A stretch of 64,000 bases of DNA. Origin: Lysinibacillus sp. BPa_S21 (lineage in GTDB: Bacteria; Bacillota; Bacilli; Bacillales_A; Planococcaceae). Positions 1-9,540 of this stretch are shown here, in pieces. Each line of letters starts with the position of its first letter. The first letter of the stretch is position 1. The position numbers were made by a program, and so were the translations under genes. The stretch covers positions 1 through 64,000 of the forward strand of contig NZ_JALIRS010000002.1 in NCBI RefSeq assembly GCF_023337795.1, read 5' to 3'. A model generated the notes under the pieces. The model was given only the letters and a program-made list of their open reading frames with translations. It was not told where the DNA came from and searched no databases.

Positions 1-104
1 AGATAAAACATTTGTTGCTGTCGCTTCGCTTTCGCACAGATAAAACATTTGTTGCTGTCGCTTCGCTTTCGCACAGAAAACATCCGCTGCGCTCCAATCA
101 ACTT
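1..104. repeat. Two tandem 37-bp repeats plus a repeat-element end
   Basis: Positions 1-37 and 38-74 are near-identical 37-bp units containing the core GCTGTCGCTTCGCTTTCGC. They are followed by a sequence ending CGCTCCAATCAAC (92-104), which resembles the terminus of the longer palindromic repeats near 25.5 and 51.9 kb. The block is GC-richer than its surroundings and lies downstream of dgkA. The array probably continues to the left of the window. Function is unknown. Confidence 0.75.
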
Positions 105-220
105 TATACTACATTTTAACAAATGGCATCCCAAACTTTTGGTGATGAGTCTAATAAATTCATAAATTCTCCAGTACAATTGCTACTTACTTCATAACCG
201 AATTAATCATTTTAGTAATA

Positions 221-571
221 TTAAAACCATTTCGGTATAAATATGAGTAATCCGATTATAGCACTGAATATCGCAAATACAAGTACTGCGCCTGCTGCAA
301 GATCTTTAGCCTGCTTTGCCAGAGGATGGATAGTTGGTGAAGCTAAATCTACTACTCGTTCAATTGCTGTATTTATCATTTCAAATACAAACATTAGTGC
401 TATTAATAACAACACAATATACCACTCTAAACGTGATAAATCCGAAAAATAGCCAGCAATCAAAACTATTCCCGCACTTAGCAAGTGGGATATAAAATTT
501 TGCTCAGTACAGGCTGTAAAAATTCCTTTAAAGGCATACCCAAAAGAGCGTACAAATTTGCGACCATTCAT
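221..571 (-). CDS. dgkA: Diacylglycerol/undecaprenol kinase (DgkA family)
   Basis: This is a 116-residue integral membrane kinase. In Gram-positive bacteria the family mainly phosphorylates undecaprenol, feeding the lipid carrier pool for wall synthesis. The family signature EMINTAIE is at residues 64-71, and three hydrophobic helices lie at about 32-44, 50-67 and 90-113. The ATG directly follows the ybeY stop codon, so translation is probably coupled. It is the last gene of the nfeD-to-dgkA run. The cdd and era genes that follow in B. subtilis are not visible; repeats occupy that side. Confidence 0.93.
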   Translation of the reverse strand: MNGRKFVRSFGYAFKGIFTACTEQNFISHLLSAGIVLIAGYFSDLSRLEWYIVLLLIALMFVFEMINTAIERVVDLASPTIHPLAKQAKDLAAGAVLVFAIFSAIIGLLIFIPKWF

Positions 572-1045
572 TTATTCTCGTCCTAAGCCGAAAGATTGTA
601 AAATCTCATCCTGCTTACCGAACATGACCTTTTCATCTTCTGGCACCATATGATCATAGCCAAGTAGGTGTAAGAAACCGTGGACCGCTAAAAAGCCTAA
701 TTCTCGCTCAAACGTATGTCCATATTCCTGTGCCTGTTCTTTTGTACGATCTGTTGAAATAATAATATCTCCTAACACACGAGGCATCCCCTCAAATGTT
801 ACTTCCATTTCTCCCTCACCTAATTCCTCGAGAGCAAACGAGATAACATCTGTTGGTTGATCCTTGTCACGATATTCTCGGTTTATTTCTTGAATCGTTT
901 CATTTGTAACAAACGTCACTGACACTTCTGTTTCCGGCTCAATCTTCTCCTGTTGCGCAGCATGCTGTAAAAGCTTTTCAACAAGCTCCATATGCTCAGC
1001 AGCCACTTCATTTGTTTCATCTGTAAAATCAATTGTTAAAATCAT
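572..1045 (-). CDS. ybeY: Endoribonuclease YbeY (rRNA maturation factor)
   Basis: This 157-residue cytoplasmic metalloenzyme belongs to the UPF0054 family, which takes part in 16S rRNA 3' end processing and ribosome quality control. The zinc motif [11 protein letters not shown] supplies His122, His126 and His132 in the family pattern HxxxHxxxxxH. Length is normal for the family. A good Shine-Dalgarno (GTAGGAGG) precedes the ATG. It lies 12 bp after pgpH and directly before dgkA, the standard Bacillus order. Confidence 0.96.
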   Translation of the reverse strand: MILTIDFTDETNEVAAEHMELVEKLLQHAAQQEKIEPETEVSVTFVTNETIQEINREYRDKDQPTDVISFALEELGEGEMEVTFEGMPRVLGDIIISTDRTKEQAQEYGHTFERELGFLAVHGFLHLLGYDHMVPEDEKVMFGKQDEILQSFGLGRE

Positions 1046-1057
1046 AGATCGATCCTC

Positions 1058-3178
1058 CTACTTATCTGCCTTTGGATATTCAATTCGTGAGTGGAAAATT
1101 CCATTCAACGTTTCACAAAGTACTCGCTCTATACATTTTAACTCTTTTATTGAAATATCGCATTCATCAAACTGATTGTCTTGTACTCGATCATCAATAA
1201 TTGCTCGTACCAACTTTTGAATTTTTTCTGCATTCGGTTCCTTCATCGATCGAACCGCTGCCTCAACGCTATCTGCAACACTAATAACTGCTGCTTCCTT
1301 CGTCTGTGGTTTCGGACCTGGATATCTATACGTTGTATCATCTAAACATTTTCCTTCTTCCTTCGCTTTAAAGTAGAAGTATTTTAATAGACTAGATCCG
1401 TGATGCTGCAAGGCAATATCGATAATTTCCTGTGGCATCTTATAGCGTTTTAGCATTTCAGCCCCATCAGTTGTATGTGCGATTATAATTTCCGCGCTTT
1501 TTTCTGGAGGCAATGAATCATGTGGATTAATACCAGACATTTGATTCTCGATGAAAAAGGCAGGCCGCTTCGTTTTGCCAATATCATGATAATAGCATCC
1601 TACACGCGCCAGTAATCCATCCGCTCCAATTTCCTCACACGCTGCCTCCGCTAAATTTGCCACCATTACACTATGATGATATGTTCCAGGAGCCTCCACT
1701 AGTAATTTTTTTAGTAATGGATGGTTTGGATTCGATAATTCAATTAAACGCACCGAAGACAATATACTAAATGCTGATTCAAAGAATGGTAATAGCCCCA
1801 TAGTAAGAGCCCCTGATAATAAAGCCGATATCATTGCCGCTATAAAGTAAAACACTAGCTCTTGCATGCCATAGAAAGATTGTGTCATGAGTAAATAAAA
1901 TGCGATAAACGCCATATTTACTAATCCTATAACCCCTACAGCCTGTAAAATATGCGAACGTTTTTCCATACTACGCAAGAAGAATAAGCTCGCAAAGCCG
2001 CCAAAAATTATATACAGTGTAATTTCCATCTGCATGACAGAGGAGTAACCCTCTTGAAAAATAACACCTGCAGATGCCGCTGTCATAACCGTAATTAGTA
2101 CTGCAACACGATCATCCGCTAATAGCCGTGTAAGCAGTGTAGCCAAAGCTGTTGGGAAAAGGAAGGCAACCGTAACATCGAAACCACCTGAAACTAAGCT
2201 TATAAATTTCATCAACAGGATGGATAAACAATAAACAATTACTGTTACCAATAAGGCATTTCGTTTTTTATGCTCATCTATATCCCAACGTTCAAATAAA
2301 ACAAACATGAACGTCATTTCCAGAAGGATTAAAATAATCAGCCCTGCAATCGGTTTCATCGATGCCTTATTACTCACCATACCAAGAAGCTCTAATTGAC
2401 GAAACGCCTCATTATCAATAATTTGACCTTCCTGTACGATGACTTGCCCTTGAAGAATTCGAGTTGGTTCGACCGATTCCTTCGCTTGTGCTTTTCGAAT
2501 TTTCGTTTGTTCTTCGTTTACGGTCTCATTTTCAATAATACTCGTCCGTCCTATTAAAACTATCGTATTAAATATTTTATCTGGATAGCCTCGTTGTCCA
2601 CGAATTTTTGTCTCAAATTCATTTTGATCCGCAAATACATTTTCTGACCGAATGGATTTTTGTAAATAATCCTGAACAGATTTTGATAGTTGCGTACTTG
2701 TTCTTTTTAAATCTGCTTCACTTTGTAGTAATAAACCTTCTAGCTGCGAATCAGTAAAAATAATTGGCATTTGCTCTGAATCTATGGATTCAAACTTTTT
2801 GCGGAGCTGCCCTACTTGGTCGGCAATCGGAATAGGTTCTTTACTGCCCTCAACATCTGCCTTTACTTCAAGAACATAGTCAAATAAAGAAGTGACAATC
2901 GCAGCTCGCTGTTTAGCAACATCCGCAGAAAATTGATAAACTGGCGCGACCGCACTTACTGCTTTTTCTCGTTCCTGTTGCGTTTTATAAGTATCTTCTA
3001 CAGTTTTCGTAGATCGTACTGTTTCAGGAGCTAGTTGTAATGGTTTAAAATCATATGTAACACCTTTAACATTGCCATACATAAAAGCAAATTGTAGAGC
3101 TCCTGTTAAGATGAGAACGACAATTAAAAAGTAGCGGAAGCCAATAAGTTCTGTAAATTTTTTTAATTGTTTCTCCAT
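1058..3178 (-). CDS. pgpH: PgpH-type c-di-AMP phosphodiesterase (7TM-HD)
   Basis: This 706-residue membrane protein matches B. subtilis YqfF and Listeria PgpH, which hydrolyse c-di-AMP. The order is one N-terminal helix (about 15-34), a large extracellular 7TMR-HDED domain (about 50-270), seven helices (about 275-480), and a cytoplasmic HD domain from about 495 with YHHSVMVANLAEAA and CYYHDIGK carrying the metal-binding His and HD pair. A strong AGAGGAGGTG site precedes the ATG. It follows phoH across a repeat-rich 390-bp gap and precedes ybeY. c-di-AMP controls Ktr potassium uptake in Firmicutes, and a Ktr pair lies at 9.7-11.7 kb. Confidence 0.93.
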   Translation of the reverse strand: MEKQLKKFTELIGFRYFLIVVLILTGALQFAFMYGNVKGVTYDFKPLQLAPETVRSTKTVEDTYKTQQEREKAVSAVAPVYQFSADVAKQRAAIVTSLFDYVLEVKADVEGSKEPIPIADQVGQLRKKFESIDSEQMPIIFTDSQLEGLLLQSEADLKRTSTQLSKSVQDYLQKSIRSENVFADQNEFETKIRGQRGYPDKIFNTIVLIGRTSIIENETVNEEQTKIRKAQAKESVEPTRILQGQVIVQEGQIIDNEAFRQLELLGMVSNKASMKPIAGLIILILLEMTFMFVLFERWDIDEHKKRNALLVTVIVYCLSILLMKFISLVSGGFDVTVAFLFPTALATLLTRLLADDRVAVLITVMTAASAGVIFQEGYSSVMQMEITLYIIFGGFASLFFLRSMEKRSHILQAVGVIGLVNMAFIAFYLLMTQSFYGMQELVFYFIAAMISALLSGALTMGLLPFFESAFSILSSVRLIELSNPNHPLLKKLLVEAPGTYHHSVMVANLAEAACEEIGADGLLARVGCYYHDIGKTKRPAFFIENQMSGINPHDSLPPEKSAEIIIAHTTDGAEMLKRYKMPQEIIDIALQHHGSSLLKYFYFKAKEEGKCLDDTTYRYPGPKPQTKEAAVISVADSVEAAVRSMKEPNAEKIQKLVRAIIDDRVQDNQFDECDISIKELKCIERVLCETLNGIFHSRIEYPKADK

Positions 3179-3257
3179 CTGGCACCTCCTCTATCTACCT
3201 ACTATCATACCAATTCAACATACATTTTTCTCGATAAATGTATAAGAAAGCAAAAAA

Positions 3258-3282
3258 ACAGCTATACAAATCGTACAGCTGT
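3258..3282 (-). terminator. Probable intrinsic terminator after phoH repeats
   Basis: The inverted repeat ACAGCT...AGCTGT is followed on the minus strand by a run of seven T. It lies downstream of phoH and its repeat array, just before pgpH. Read-through into pgpH is possible. Confidence 0.6.
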
Positions 3283-3349
3283 CACAAATTTTTCCATTTT
3301 CCAAGCATTTTCACGTTTGTTAAATTTTATATTGCTTGCATCTGTTGGT

Positions 3350-3541
3350 GCAAACTTCAAAGCCAGTTGCACCTGCCGCTTCACTTTCGGTGCAGAATTT
3401 GAAAAACCGTTGCACCTGCCGCTTCGCTTTCGGTGCAGACTTCGAAACCCGTTGCACCTGCCACTACGTTTCACTACGCTTTCGGTGCAAACTTTAAAAC
3501 CCGTTGCACCTGTCGCTACGTTTCACTGCGCTTTCGGTGCA
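3350..3541. repeat. Four-copy hairpin repeat array downstream of phoH
   Basis: Four copies of a roughly 30-bp unit each begin TTGCACC and end GGTGCA, so each unit can fold as a separate hairpin with TGCACC/GGTGCA arms around a CGCTTCGCTTTC-like centre. They lie in the phoH-pgpH gap. The centre resembles the dispersed repeat core seen elsewhere, but the flanks differ, so this looks like a locus-specific variant. Confidence 0.75.
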
Positions 3542-3542
3542 G

Positions 3543-3575
3543 ACTTTAGAATTGCGCTCTGCGCAATTCTAAAGT
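3543..3575. repeat. 15-bp perfect inverted repeat overlapping phoH stop
   Basis: Arms at 3543-3557 and 3561-3575 are perfect complements with a 3-base loop. The right arm covers the last codons and the TAG stop of phoH. No clear U-tract follows on the minus strand, so it may be an mRNA-stabilising or processing hairpin rather than a terminator. Confidence 0.65.
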
Positions 3576-4525
3576 TGCTGTTCTTCGTAGGCTTTGATGA
3601 TTTTTGCTACGATTGGGTGACGTACTACATCGCCTTGCTCTAAAATTTGGAAGTGTATTGATTTTACATACTTTAGTGTACGTTCTGCTACGATTAACCC
3701 AGATTCCGTATTTTTAGGTAGGTCGATTTGTGTTTTGTCGCCTGTAATGACCATCTTTGAGCCAAAACCTAGTCGCGTTAAAAACATCTTCATTTGCTGA
3801 TGCGTCGTATTTTGAGCCTCATCTAAAATAACAAAGGCGTCGTCTAATGTACGACCGCGCATATATGCCAATGGTGCAATTTCGATTGTTCCTCGTTCAA
3901 TTAGTCTTTGCGTTTGTTCTGTCCCGTAAATATCGTTTAAAGCGTCATAAAGAGGGCGTAAATAAGGGTCTACCTTTTCCTTCAAATCCCCCGGAAGAAA
4001 GCCTAGAGACTCCCCTGCTTCTACTGCAGGGCGTGTTAAAATAATACGCTTAACGTGCCCATTTTTTAGCGCCTGTGTTGCCATGACTACCGCTAAATAC
4101 GTTTTCCCAGTACCAGCTGGACCGATACCAAAAACAACGTCTTTATGACGGATTGCTTGTATGTATTCTCGTTGACCAATTGTTTTTGCACGAATAGGCT
4201 TCCCTTTTGTCGTGCGTGCTATTTCTTCATCATAAAGTTCTGCAAAATATTCAATTGTTCCTTTTTGTGTCATTTCAATAGCAGTTGCTACATCACGCTG
4301 ATCAATATTAATTCCTTTACGAATGACCTTTAAAAGAGCTTGTAAAAGGAATGTTGCTTGTTCCTTTGCATCCTCTTCACCAGCAAGCTGAATCTGTTCA
4401 CCACGTGTAATAATATGGACTTTTAGAGCTTCTTCGATTAATTTCATATTTGCATCGGAAATTCCGAGTAGCATAACCGCTTCGTTGGGATTATCCACTT
4501 GTAATACAGTTAAATGTTCTGACAT
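3569..4525 (-). CDS. phoH: PhoH family ATPase
   Basis: This is a 318-residue cytoplasmic P-loop NTPase of the PhoH family, a helicase-like domain linked to RNA metabolism. Walker A GPAGTGKT is at 135-142 and Walker B VILDE at 232-236, followed by AQNTTHQQMKMFLTR. I chose the ATG at 4525 over the in-frame ATG at 4531 because AAGGAG lies 7 bases before it and directly abuts the other. The gene follows yqfD with a 2-bp gap. The stop codon lies inside a 15-bp inverted repeat. Confidence 0.95.
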   Translation of the reverse strand: MSEHLTVLQVDNPNEAVMLLGISDANMKLIEEALKVHIITRGEQIQLAGEEDAKEQATFLLQALLKVIRKGINIDQRDVATAIEMTQKGTIEYFAELYDEEIARTTKGKPIRAKTIGQREYIQAIRHKDVVFGIGPAGTGKTYLAVVMATQALKNGHVKRIILTRPAVEAGESLGFLPGDLKEKVDPYLRPLYDALNDIYGTEQTQRLIERGTIEIAPLAYMRGRTLDDAFVILDEAQNTTHQQMKMFLTRLGFGSKMVITGDKTQIDLPKNTESGLIVAERTLKYVKSIHFQILEQGDVVRHPIVAKIIKAYEEQQL

Positions 4526-4527
4526 AA

Positions 4528-5652
4528 TCATTCTCCTTGTAGGCCTTGTATTGGACTGGCAATGTTTTCATTGACTAAAAATAGAACTTTCCCTTCAACT
4601 GTACCATTCCCCCACTTTACCTGTAAAAGGTTTTCTTTTTTAATAACCGTTTTCGCAGGTAATGAACGTAATACCTTTTCATGAAGTAATGGTATGAGCA
4701 ATGAATCTATTTTAGATTCATCTAGCTCTACTTGCATTTTTTTAGTGTACTGCTCCTCAACAATTGAAACATATGGGTCGAGCCAGCTAGGTAAATCTTT
4801 CTTTTGCACATAGTCAACTTTTTCTTTGTCTTTGTCTTGATGAATGCCTTTCACTAATACACGCCATTGCTTCTGTTGTAGCGTTTCCATCGTTAGTTTT
4901 GTTGGAATTTTAAACGAGCATTCGAGCCAATAATCAGCGTAGACCTCTCCCTTTGCCCCAACAAAGACTTGATCTTCACCACTTTCAATTACGCCACTTA
5001 CCAGAACATCACCCTCGTAAGCCGTATCGTTGACTGAAATTTTCCGTTCTCCATTTTGAATATTAAAGTGAGTAATTACACCACTTTTGGTTGCTACTAA
5101 ATGCGTCGCTAGTTTTTCACTCGTTTGTTTAGTTTGTTTCGGAGACTCCTGAGGCCGTAAAGTTACACGTCCACCATACTTTTCAATATGCACCCACGAA
5201 AGATCTCGATGTCCTTCTAATAATTTCTGACGAATGACAGCATCTGAGGGTAGGTCCTTTTTAGAAATGGGTGTTTCTAATTGAAATGTATCTTCAAATG
5301 TCTTGCCAACACGTTCCTCTAATTCTGGCGTTGCCGCTTCAATATCAATACGCCAAATAATCTGTGCACAAAGCATTGGTATTAATATCATCAACGCTAA
5401 ACCAAGCACAGTCCAAAGCTGCGCTCGAAAAACTTGAAGCTCATCTGCATAATAGACAGCCATTTTAAGTCGGTAACGACTACGTACACGGCGAATCTTT
5501 GGTAGATAATGCATCGTTGTTTCAAAAGCAACCTCTTGCTCACGAAAAACAATCCGCTTTAATGGCACATGTTGTGCATGCAATGCTTGAATAAAAGGAT
5601 GAACATTTTCATGACGCTTTATACGTATGATAATTGGCCGATTATTCCACAT
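4528..5652 (-). CDS. yqfD: Sporulation protein YqfD (stage IV)
   Basis: This 374-residue membrane protein is homologous to B. subtilis YqfD, whose loss affects a late stage of sporulation. The N-terminal cytoplasmic region (about 1-85) is basic, one membrane segment lies at about 86-106 (WTVLGLALMILIPMLCAQIIW), and a large outer domain follows. The start overlaps yqfC by 11 bp and the end abuts phoH, the conserved yqfC-yqfD-phoH order. The Shine-Dalgarno is weak, which suggests coupling to yqfC. Transcription from a mother-cell promoter upstream of yqfC is known in B. subtilis; I did not verify one here. Confidence 0.9.
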   Translation of the reverse strand: MWNNRPIIIRIKRHENVHPFIQALHAQHVPLKRIVFREQEVAFETTMHYLPKIRRVRSRYRLKMAVYYADELQVFRAQLWTVLGLALMILIPMLCAQIIWRIDIEAATPELEERVGKTFEDTFQLETPISKKDLPSDAVIRQKLLEGHRDLSWVHIEKYGGRVTLRPQESPKQTKQTSEKLATHLVATKSGVITHFNIQNGERKISVNDTAYEGDVLVSGVIESGEDQVFVGAKGEVYADYWLECSFKIPTKLTMETLQQKQWRVLVKGIHQDKDKEKVDYVQKKDLPSWLDPYVSIVEEQYTKKMQVELDESKIDSLLIPLLHEKVLRSLPAKTVIKKENLLQVKWGNGTVEGKVLFLVNENIASPIQGLQGE

Positions 5653-5902
5653 TATCGCTCACACCCATATCCTTTGTGATTTTCATATGAATCTCCTGTA
5701 AATCTTCCACAGAAAGATGAAGCATTTCATCTTTTAGCGCATTAATTTCCACTGATTTTCCACGCACAGTAATATGATAATCCGCATATATAAAAGAGCA
5801 TGATGAAGCATCAGCATGTAGAAAACGATATGGGCCAATGATTTTTAATGTTTCATATTGTAATAATTCAAGTAGTGGCGTTAATTGAAATAGTTTTCTC
5901 AT
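5642..5902 (-). CDS. yqfC: Sporulation protein YqfC (YabP/YqfC family)
   Basis: This is an 86-residue protein of the YabP/YqfC family. It is a sporulation protein partnered with YqfD by gene order. An in-frame ATG exists at 5935, but 5902 has AAGGAGG eight bases upstream and fits the family N-terminus (MRKLFQLTPLLELL). The product is a compact beta-rich protein without membrane segments. Its 3' end overlaps yqfD. Confidence 0.9.
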   Translation of the reverse strand: MRKLFQLTPLLELLQYETLKIIGPYRFLHADASSCSFIYADYHITVRGKSVEINALKDEMLHLSVEDLQEIHMKITKDMGVSDNVE

Positions 5903-5956
5903 AAAAAATGCCTCCTTCTTCGGCAATATATGCATCGAAAAAGGAGGACATGCTAG

Positions 5957-6439
5957 TTATTTTCTTTTTGCTTTTGGAGGACCCAAAACTTCTGCCATTA
6001 CAACAGCTTGCATGATTGATTTTTTTGATTTTGGTAATTGAAAAGCCGATTGCGATTCAGCCACTTCCGCAACTTTTTTCCCAGCTGCCAAACGGCCAAT
6101 ACTTTCTCTATTCGAAGTACGACCCATCTTCTCAGTCGGTACTAAAGAGGGAGCTACATAGCTCGGTGTTTTTTCAATTACTGTTTTTTCGACATTTTTT
6201 TTCGGCTCTTCGAATTGGGGCTGTTCATTTTCCCATTCACCTAAAAATCCACGTGCAAAATCCTCAAAACTCTGTGGTTTAGATTGTTGCTGTTGCGTCA
6301 CCTCCGCTTTTTTTATAACAGGAGGCTCCACTTGTGAATCCTTGTTAAAAGGAGGCATCGGTTTTTGTTCTTTCTTTTTTGATTTACCGAAAATAGAGCT
6401 GACTATGGCAATTATCACAAATATAATTAATTGTTCCAT
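5957..6439 (-). CDS. Small N-terminally anchored protein, unknown function
   Basis: This 160-residue protein has one N-terminal hydrophobic segment (residues 1-17), followed by a Lys-rich stop-transfer patch and a low-complexity tail rich in Gln, Glu, Pro and Lys. It probably faces the cytoplasm as a tethered disordered chain. It occupies the yqfB slot between floA and yqfC, 26 bp after floA. AAAGGAG precedes the ATG. I do not recognise a domain. Its position suggests it may work with the flotillin pair, but that is inference. Confidence 0.75.
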   Translation of the reverse strand: MEQLIIFVIIAIVSSIFGKSKKKEQKPMPPFNKDSQVEPPVIKKAEVTQQQQSKPQSFEDFARGFLGEWENEQPQFEEPKKNVEKTVIEKTPSYVAPSLVPTEKMGRTSNRESIGRLAAGKKVAEVAESQSAFQLPKSKKSIMQAVVMAEVLGPPKAKRK

Positions 6440-6465
6440 TTATTAGTACCGCTCCTTTCAGTTTT

Positions 6466-7470
6466 TTATTGGTTAGATTCATTAGTTTCTGATTTATCTG
6501 AGCCTACTTTAGAAATGGAGTCTCGCATCGCTGTATCTGCTTGAATGTTGCGGTAGTTCATGTAATCCATAATACCAAGATTTCCAGAACGTAGAGCTTC
6601 TGCCATCGCCTGTGGAACTTCAGCCTCTGCTTCCACTACTTTTGCCTTCATCTCTTGTACGCGTGCAATCATTTCTTGTTCGTTCGCTACAGCCATTGCA
6701 CGACGTTCTTCAGCCTTCGCTTGGGCAATGTTTTTATCAGCCTGCGCTTGTTCAATTTGTAATTCAGCACCGATGTTTTTGCCGATATCAACGTCTGCAA
6801 TATCGATCGATAAGATTTCAAATGCTGTACCAGAATCTAAGCCTTTTGCTAGGACAGTTTGAGAAATCATATCAGGATTTTCAAGAACTTCTGTATGACT
6901 AGAAGCGCTACCAATTGTAGAGACAATCCCCTCACCTACACGGGCAATAACTGTTTCTTCACCAGCACCGCCGACTAGACGCTCAATGTTTGCACGCACA
7001 GTAATACGTGCCTTCGCTTTAACTTCAATCCCGTTCATAGCAACACCAGCAATAAATGGTGTTTCAATAACTTTCGGGTTAACAGACATTTGTACTGCTT
7101 CTAATACATCACGACCAGCTAAGTCAATTGCTGCACAACGTTCAAATGTTAACTCAATGTTTGCACGGTGGGCTGCGATTAACGCATTGACAACACGGTC
7201 CACATTACCACCTGCTAAATAGTGACTTTCTAGTTGATTGATCGTAACAGGTAAACCTGCTTTATGTGCCTTGATTAATGGGTTAACAATTCGTGATGGC
7301 ACTACACGACGTAAACGCATACCGATTAATGTGAAAATACTAACGCGGACACCTGCAGCAAGTGCAGAAATCCACAGCGCCACTGGTACAAAGGTAAAGA
7401 ATACAGCGACTACAATGAATAATAAGACAAGCCCTGCAATTGGACCTATTAAAGCTAAATCAAATCCCAT
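6466..7470 (-). CDS. floA: Flotillin-like protein FloA
   Basis: This 334-residue membrane scaffold matches B. subtilis FloA (YqfA), which organises functional membrane microdomains. A hydrophobic hairpin lies at about 7-30, followed by an SPFH/band-7 domain and a coiled-coil C-terminus rich in Ala and Glu (about 225-295, with repeats such as [19 protein letters not shown]). It starts 4 bp after nfeD, so the NfeD-flotillin pair is intact. Length is typical. Confidence 0.95.
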   Translation of the reverse strand: MGFDLALIGPIAGLVLLFIVVAVFFTFVPVALWISALAAGVRVSIFTLIGMRLRRVVPSRIVNPLIKAHKAGLPVTINQLESHYLAGGNVDRVVNALIAAHRANIELTFERCAAIDLAGRDVLEAVQMSVNPKVIETPFIAGVAMNGIEVKAKARITVRANIERLVGGAGEETVIARVGEGIVSTIGSASSHTEVLENPDMISQTVLAKGLDSGTAFEILSIDIADVDIGKNIGAELQIEQAQADKNIAQAKAEERRAMAVANEQEMIARVQEMKAKVVEAEAEVPQAMAEALRSGNLGIMDYMNYRNIQADTAMRDSISKVGSDKSETNESNQ

Positions 7471-7473
7471 TGA

Positions 7474-8805
7474 CTATTCCTCCATCTCTTTTTCTGTTTG
7501 TCTCACAACAATACGTGAGCCCTCTACTTTAATAATCTCTACATGTTTCTCAGCGTCAACATAACCACCTTCCGATACTACATCAATGCGTTCATTACCT
7601 AATAGCATTGTACCGGCTGGACGAAGTGGTGTAATCGTTGTACCCACTTTCCCAAGCAGCTCTGTACGATTCACGTTGGAGACATAGCCCTCGTCCGTCG
7701 TTGTCGCATCCATCAAGACTAGCTTGTTTAAAACATGCAATTTTTTACCGAAAAATTTCATCAGGATCACCATTCCTATTATCGCTACAACAAGCGCAAT
7801 GAAAATCGCTATTATCATTTGCATCATGTTCGCACCTGCCAGTATCAGACTTAGTAATATTAGCACACCACCCAAAATACCAACAATACCTCCGGGGACA
7901 AAAAATTCCGCAATCACAAGCGCTAAGCCTACAATAAATAAAAGTAATGTTTCATAACCTGCTAAGCCTGCTACCATATGACCGAAGAAAAATAATCCAA
8001 GTGCTGACAACCCCATTATACCTGGAACACCAAAACCTGGCGAATAAAGCTCAACTATAAGGCCCAAACTTGCAATCGACAATAAAATCGGAACGATAAT
8101 CGGATTCGTAATAAAACGAGCAAGTTTTTCAGCAAAAGTAGGTTCAACTGGAACGATATCACTGCCATTTAATTGCGTTGCTTGTAAAAGTTCTTGGAAA
8201 TTCGAAACAGTCCCATTAGAATAACCTACCTCTTCTGCCTCCGAAGCAGATAAAGTTAATAATTTCCCTTTTCCTGCTCGAAATTCTGGTAAATCTTCAG
8301 ATGCATCAGCCATGGCTCGTGCATATTTCGGGTCGCGTTTTTCCTTCGATTCTGCAGCTGCTTCCATTTGCGCAACCCACGCACTATGAGCCTTTAAGTC
8401 TGCTGCATTTCCTGCTGAATCAATAACTGCAGCCGCCCCAATCGTTCCACTTGGCACCATATAGATTTCATCCGCATGTAAGGCTAAAAAAGCACCTGCA
8501 GAATGCGCATCTTTGTTAATATACGCAATCGTACGTATATCCGTTGCATCCATCAGCATAGCAATATCACCAGCTGCATTCACGAAACCGCCAGGCGTAT
8601 GAATGTCTAAAATAATCGCCTCTGCATAGTTTTCTTCCGCCTCTTTAAAAGCTCGTTCTAAAAATGCGTGAAGTCCTCGTTCTACTTCATTATGAATAGG
8701 AATGTGGTAAACCTTACTACTCGCATAAGCTGACGTTAATGGAAACGCTAACAAAAATGTCATCCAAATAACTAATAAATAGCTGAGGATTCTCCATCTT
8801 CGCAT
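7474..8805 (-). CDS. NfeD-family membrane serine protease (YqeZ-like)
   Basis: This 443-residue NfeD1b-type protein has a signal peptide (about 1-28), a ClpP-like protease domain (about 30-220), four or five membrane helices (about 230-345) and a C-terminal OB-fold NfeD domain (about 360-435). The catalytic region shows HSAGAFLALHADEI with the nucleophile Ser, and SGTIGAA. The family acts with flotillins and floA follows directly. In B. subtilis the orthologue is induced by SigW; I did not confirm a SigW promoter here. GAAGGGAGG precedes the ATG. Confidence 0.92.
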   Translation of the reverse strand: MRRWRILSYLLVIWMTFLLAFPLTSAYASSKVYHIPIHNEVERGLHAFLERAFKEAEENYAEAIILDIHTPGGFVNAAGDIAMLMDATDIRTIAYINKDAHSAGAFLALHADEIYMVPSGTIGAAAVIDSAGNAADLKAHSAWVAQMEAAAESKEKRDPKYARAMADASEDLPEFRAGKGKLLTLSASEAEEVGYSNGTVSNFQELLQATQLNGSDIVPVEPTFAEKLARFITNPIIVPILLSIASLGLIVELYSPGFGVPGIMGLSALGLFFFGHMVAGLAGYETLLLFIVGLALVIAEFFVPGGIVGILGGVLILLSLILAGANMMQMIIAIFIALVVAIIGMVILMKFFGKKLHVLNKLVLMDATTTDEGYVSNVNRTELLGKVGTTITPLRPAGTMLLGNERIDVVSEGGYVDAEKHVEIIKVEGSRIVVRQTEKEMEE

Positions 8806-8952
8806 CTTTTTCCCTCCCTTCTAACATGCTTCTCTCCTGTATATACGACTGACTATGCAAAAAGTTTCATAAATCCTAATAATTTTATTATTAGTGAATT
8901 TTTAATGTGTGTGGCTTTAAAATATAGTTTGTACAATTATTATATAACATAA

Positions 8953-8986
8953 AAGCCGAATGCATCTCAGGGATCACATTCGGCTT
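8953..8986 (-). terminator. Intrinsic terminator (10-bp stem)
   Basis: Perfect 10-bp arms AAGCCGAATG/CATTCGGCTT enclose a 14-base loop and are followed on the minus strand by TTTTATG. This is the second of two hairpins downstream of rpsU and probably insulates nfeD from it. Confidence 0.7.
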
Positions 8987-9021
8987 CTCCAATATGTACG
9001 TAAATATGAGCTTAAAGTAAA

Positions 9022-9058
9022 ATACCTGAAATTAATCGACATGATTAATTCCAGGTAT
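9022..9058 (-). terminator. Terminator-like 15-bp hairpin after rpsU
   Basis: Arms of 15 bp pair with one G-U wobble only when read on the minus strand, which indicates the transcript direction. It lies 70 bp downstream of the rpsU stop. The following TTTTAC tract is short, so it is a moderate terminator, backed by the hairpin at 8953. Confidence 0.65.
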
Positions 9059-9127
9059 ATCTTTGTCTGCTCAGTGAATCATACAATTGCGTGTTATGAA
9101 CGTAGGGATTTTTAATGGGAAATTAAA

Positions 9128-9301
9128 TTACCACTTACGTTTACGTGCAGCTTCTGATTTCTTTTTACGTTTTACGCTAGGTTTTTCGTAGAACTCGCGC
9201 TTTCTAACTTCTTGAATTGTACCACTTTTTGATACAGTACGTTTGAAGCGGCGAAGAGCATCTTCAAGCGATTCGTTTTTGCGAACGACAGTTTTTGACA
9301 T
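9128..9301 (-). CDS. rpsU: 30S ribosomal protein bS21
   Basis: This 57-residue basic ribosomal protein begins [18 protein letters not shown] and ends in a Lys/Arg-rich tail. The start at 9301 is preceded by a GGAGGGAGGG site; the upstream in-frame extension would be non-conserved. In B. subtilis rpsU is followed by yqeY and then yqeZ. Here yqeY is absent from that slot and a YqeY protein lies at 59.0-59.4 kb. Confidence 0.96.
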   Translation of the reverse strand: MSKTVVRKNESLEDALRRFKRTVSKSGTIQEVRKREFYEKPSVKRKKKSEAARKRKW

Positions 9302-9540
9302 CTCTCTTTCCCTCCCTCCGAACACACGTCAATACACAAGTAGGCAAATAACCAACTGTTGTGTACTAAAGAATTATAACGTATTGTCTAAAAATGGTCA
9401 ATAGAAAGTATGCGATTTAATCTGATGAATTTTTAACTTTCATGACTTAAGAATTTTCAGCTTGCTTTTGGACAACAATAAATAAACATCATTTCGTCCA
9501 AAATGGCTTTGAAACACCCTCTAGAGGCTTTGCACCAACG

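Noticed and set aside
116-203. Minus-strand fragment reading FGYEVSSNCTGEFMNLLDSS downstream of dgkA
   Set aside because: It looks protein-like and ends in a stop, but stops lie just upstream and it is too short to assign.
3167-3643. Plus-strand 158-codon frame across the phoH-pgpH gap
   Set aside because: It reads through the hairpin array and into phoH antisense, with no start signal.
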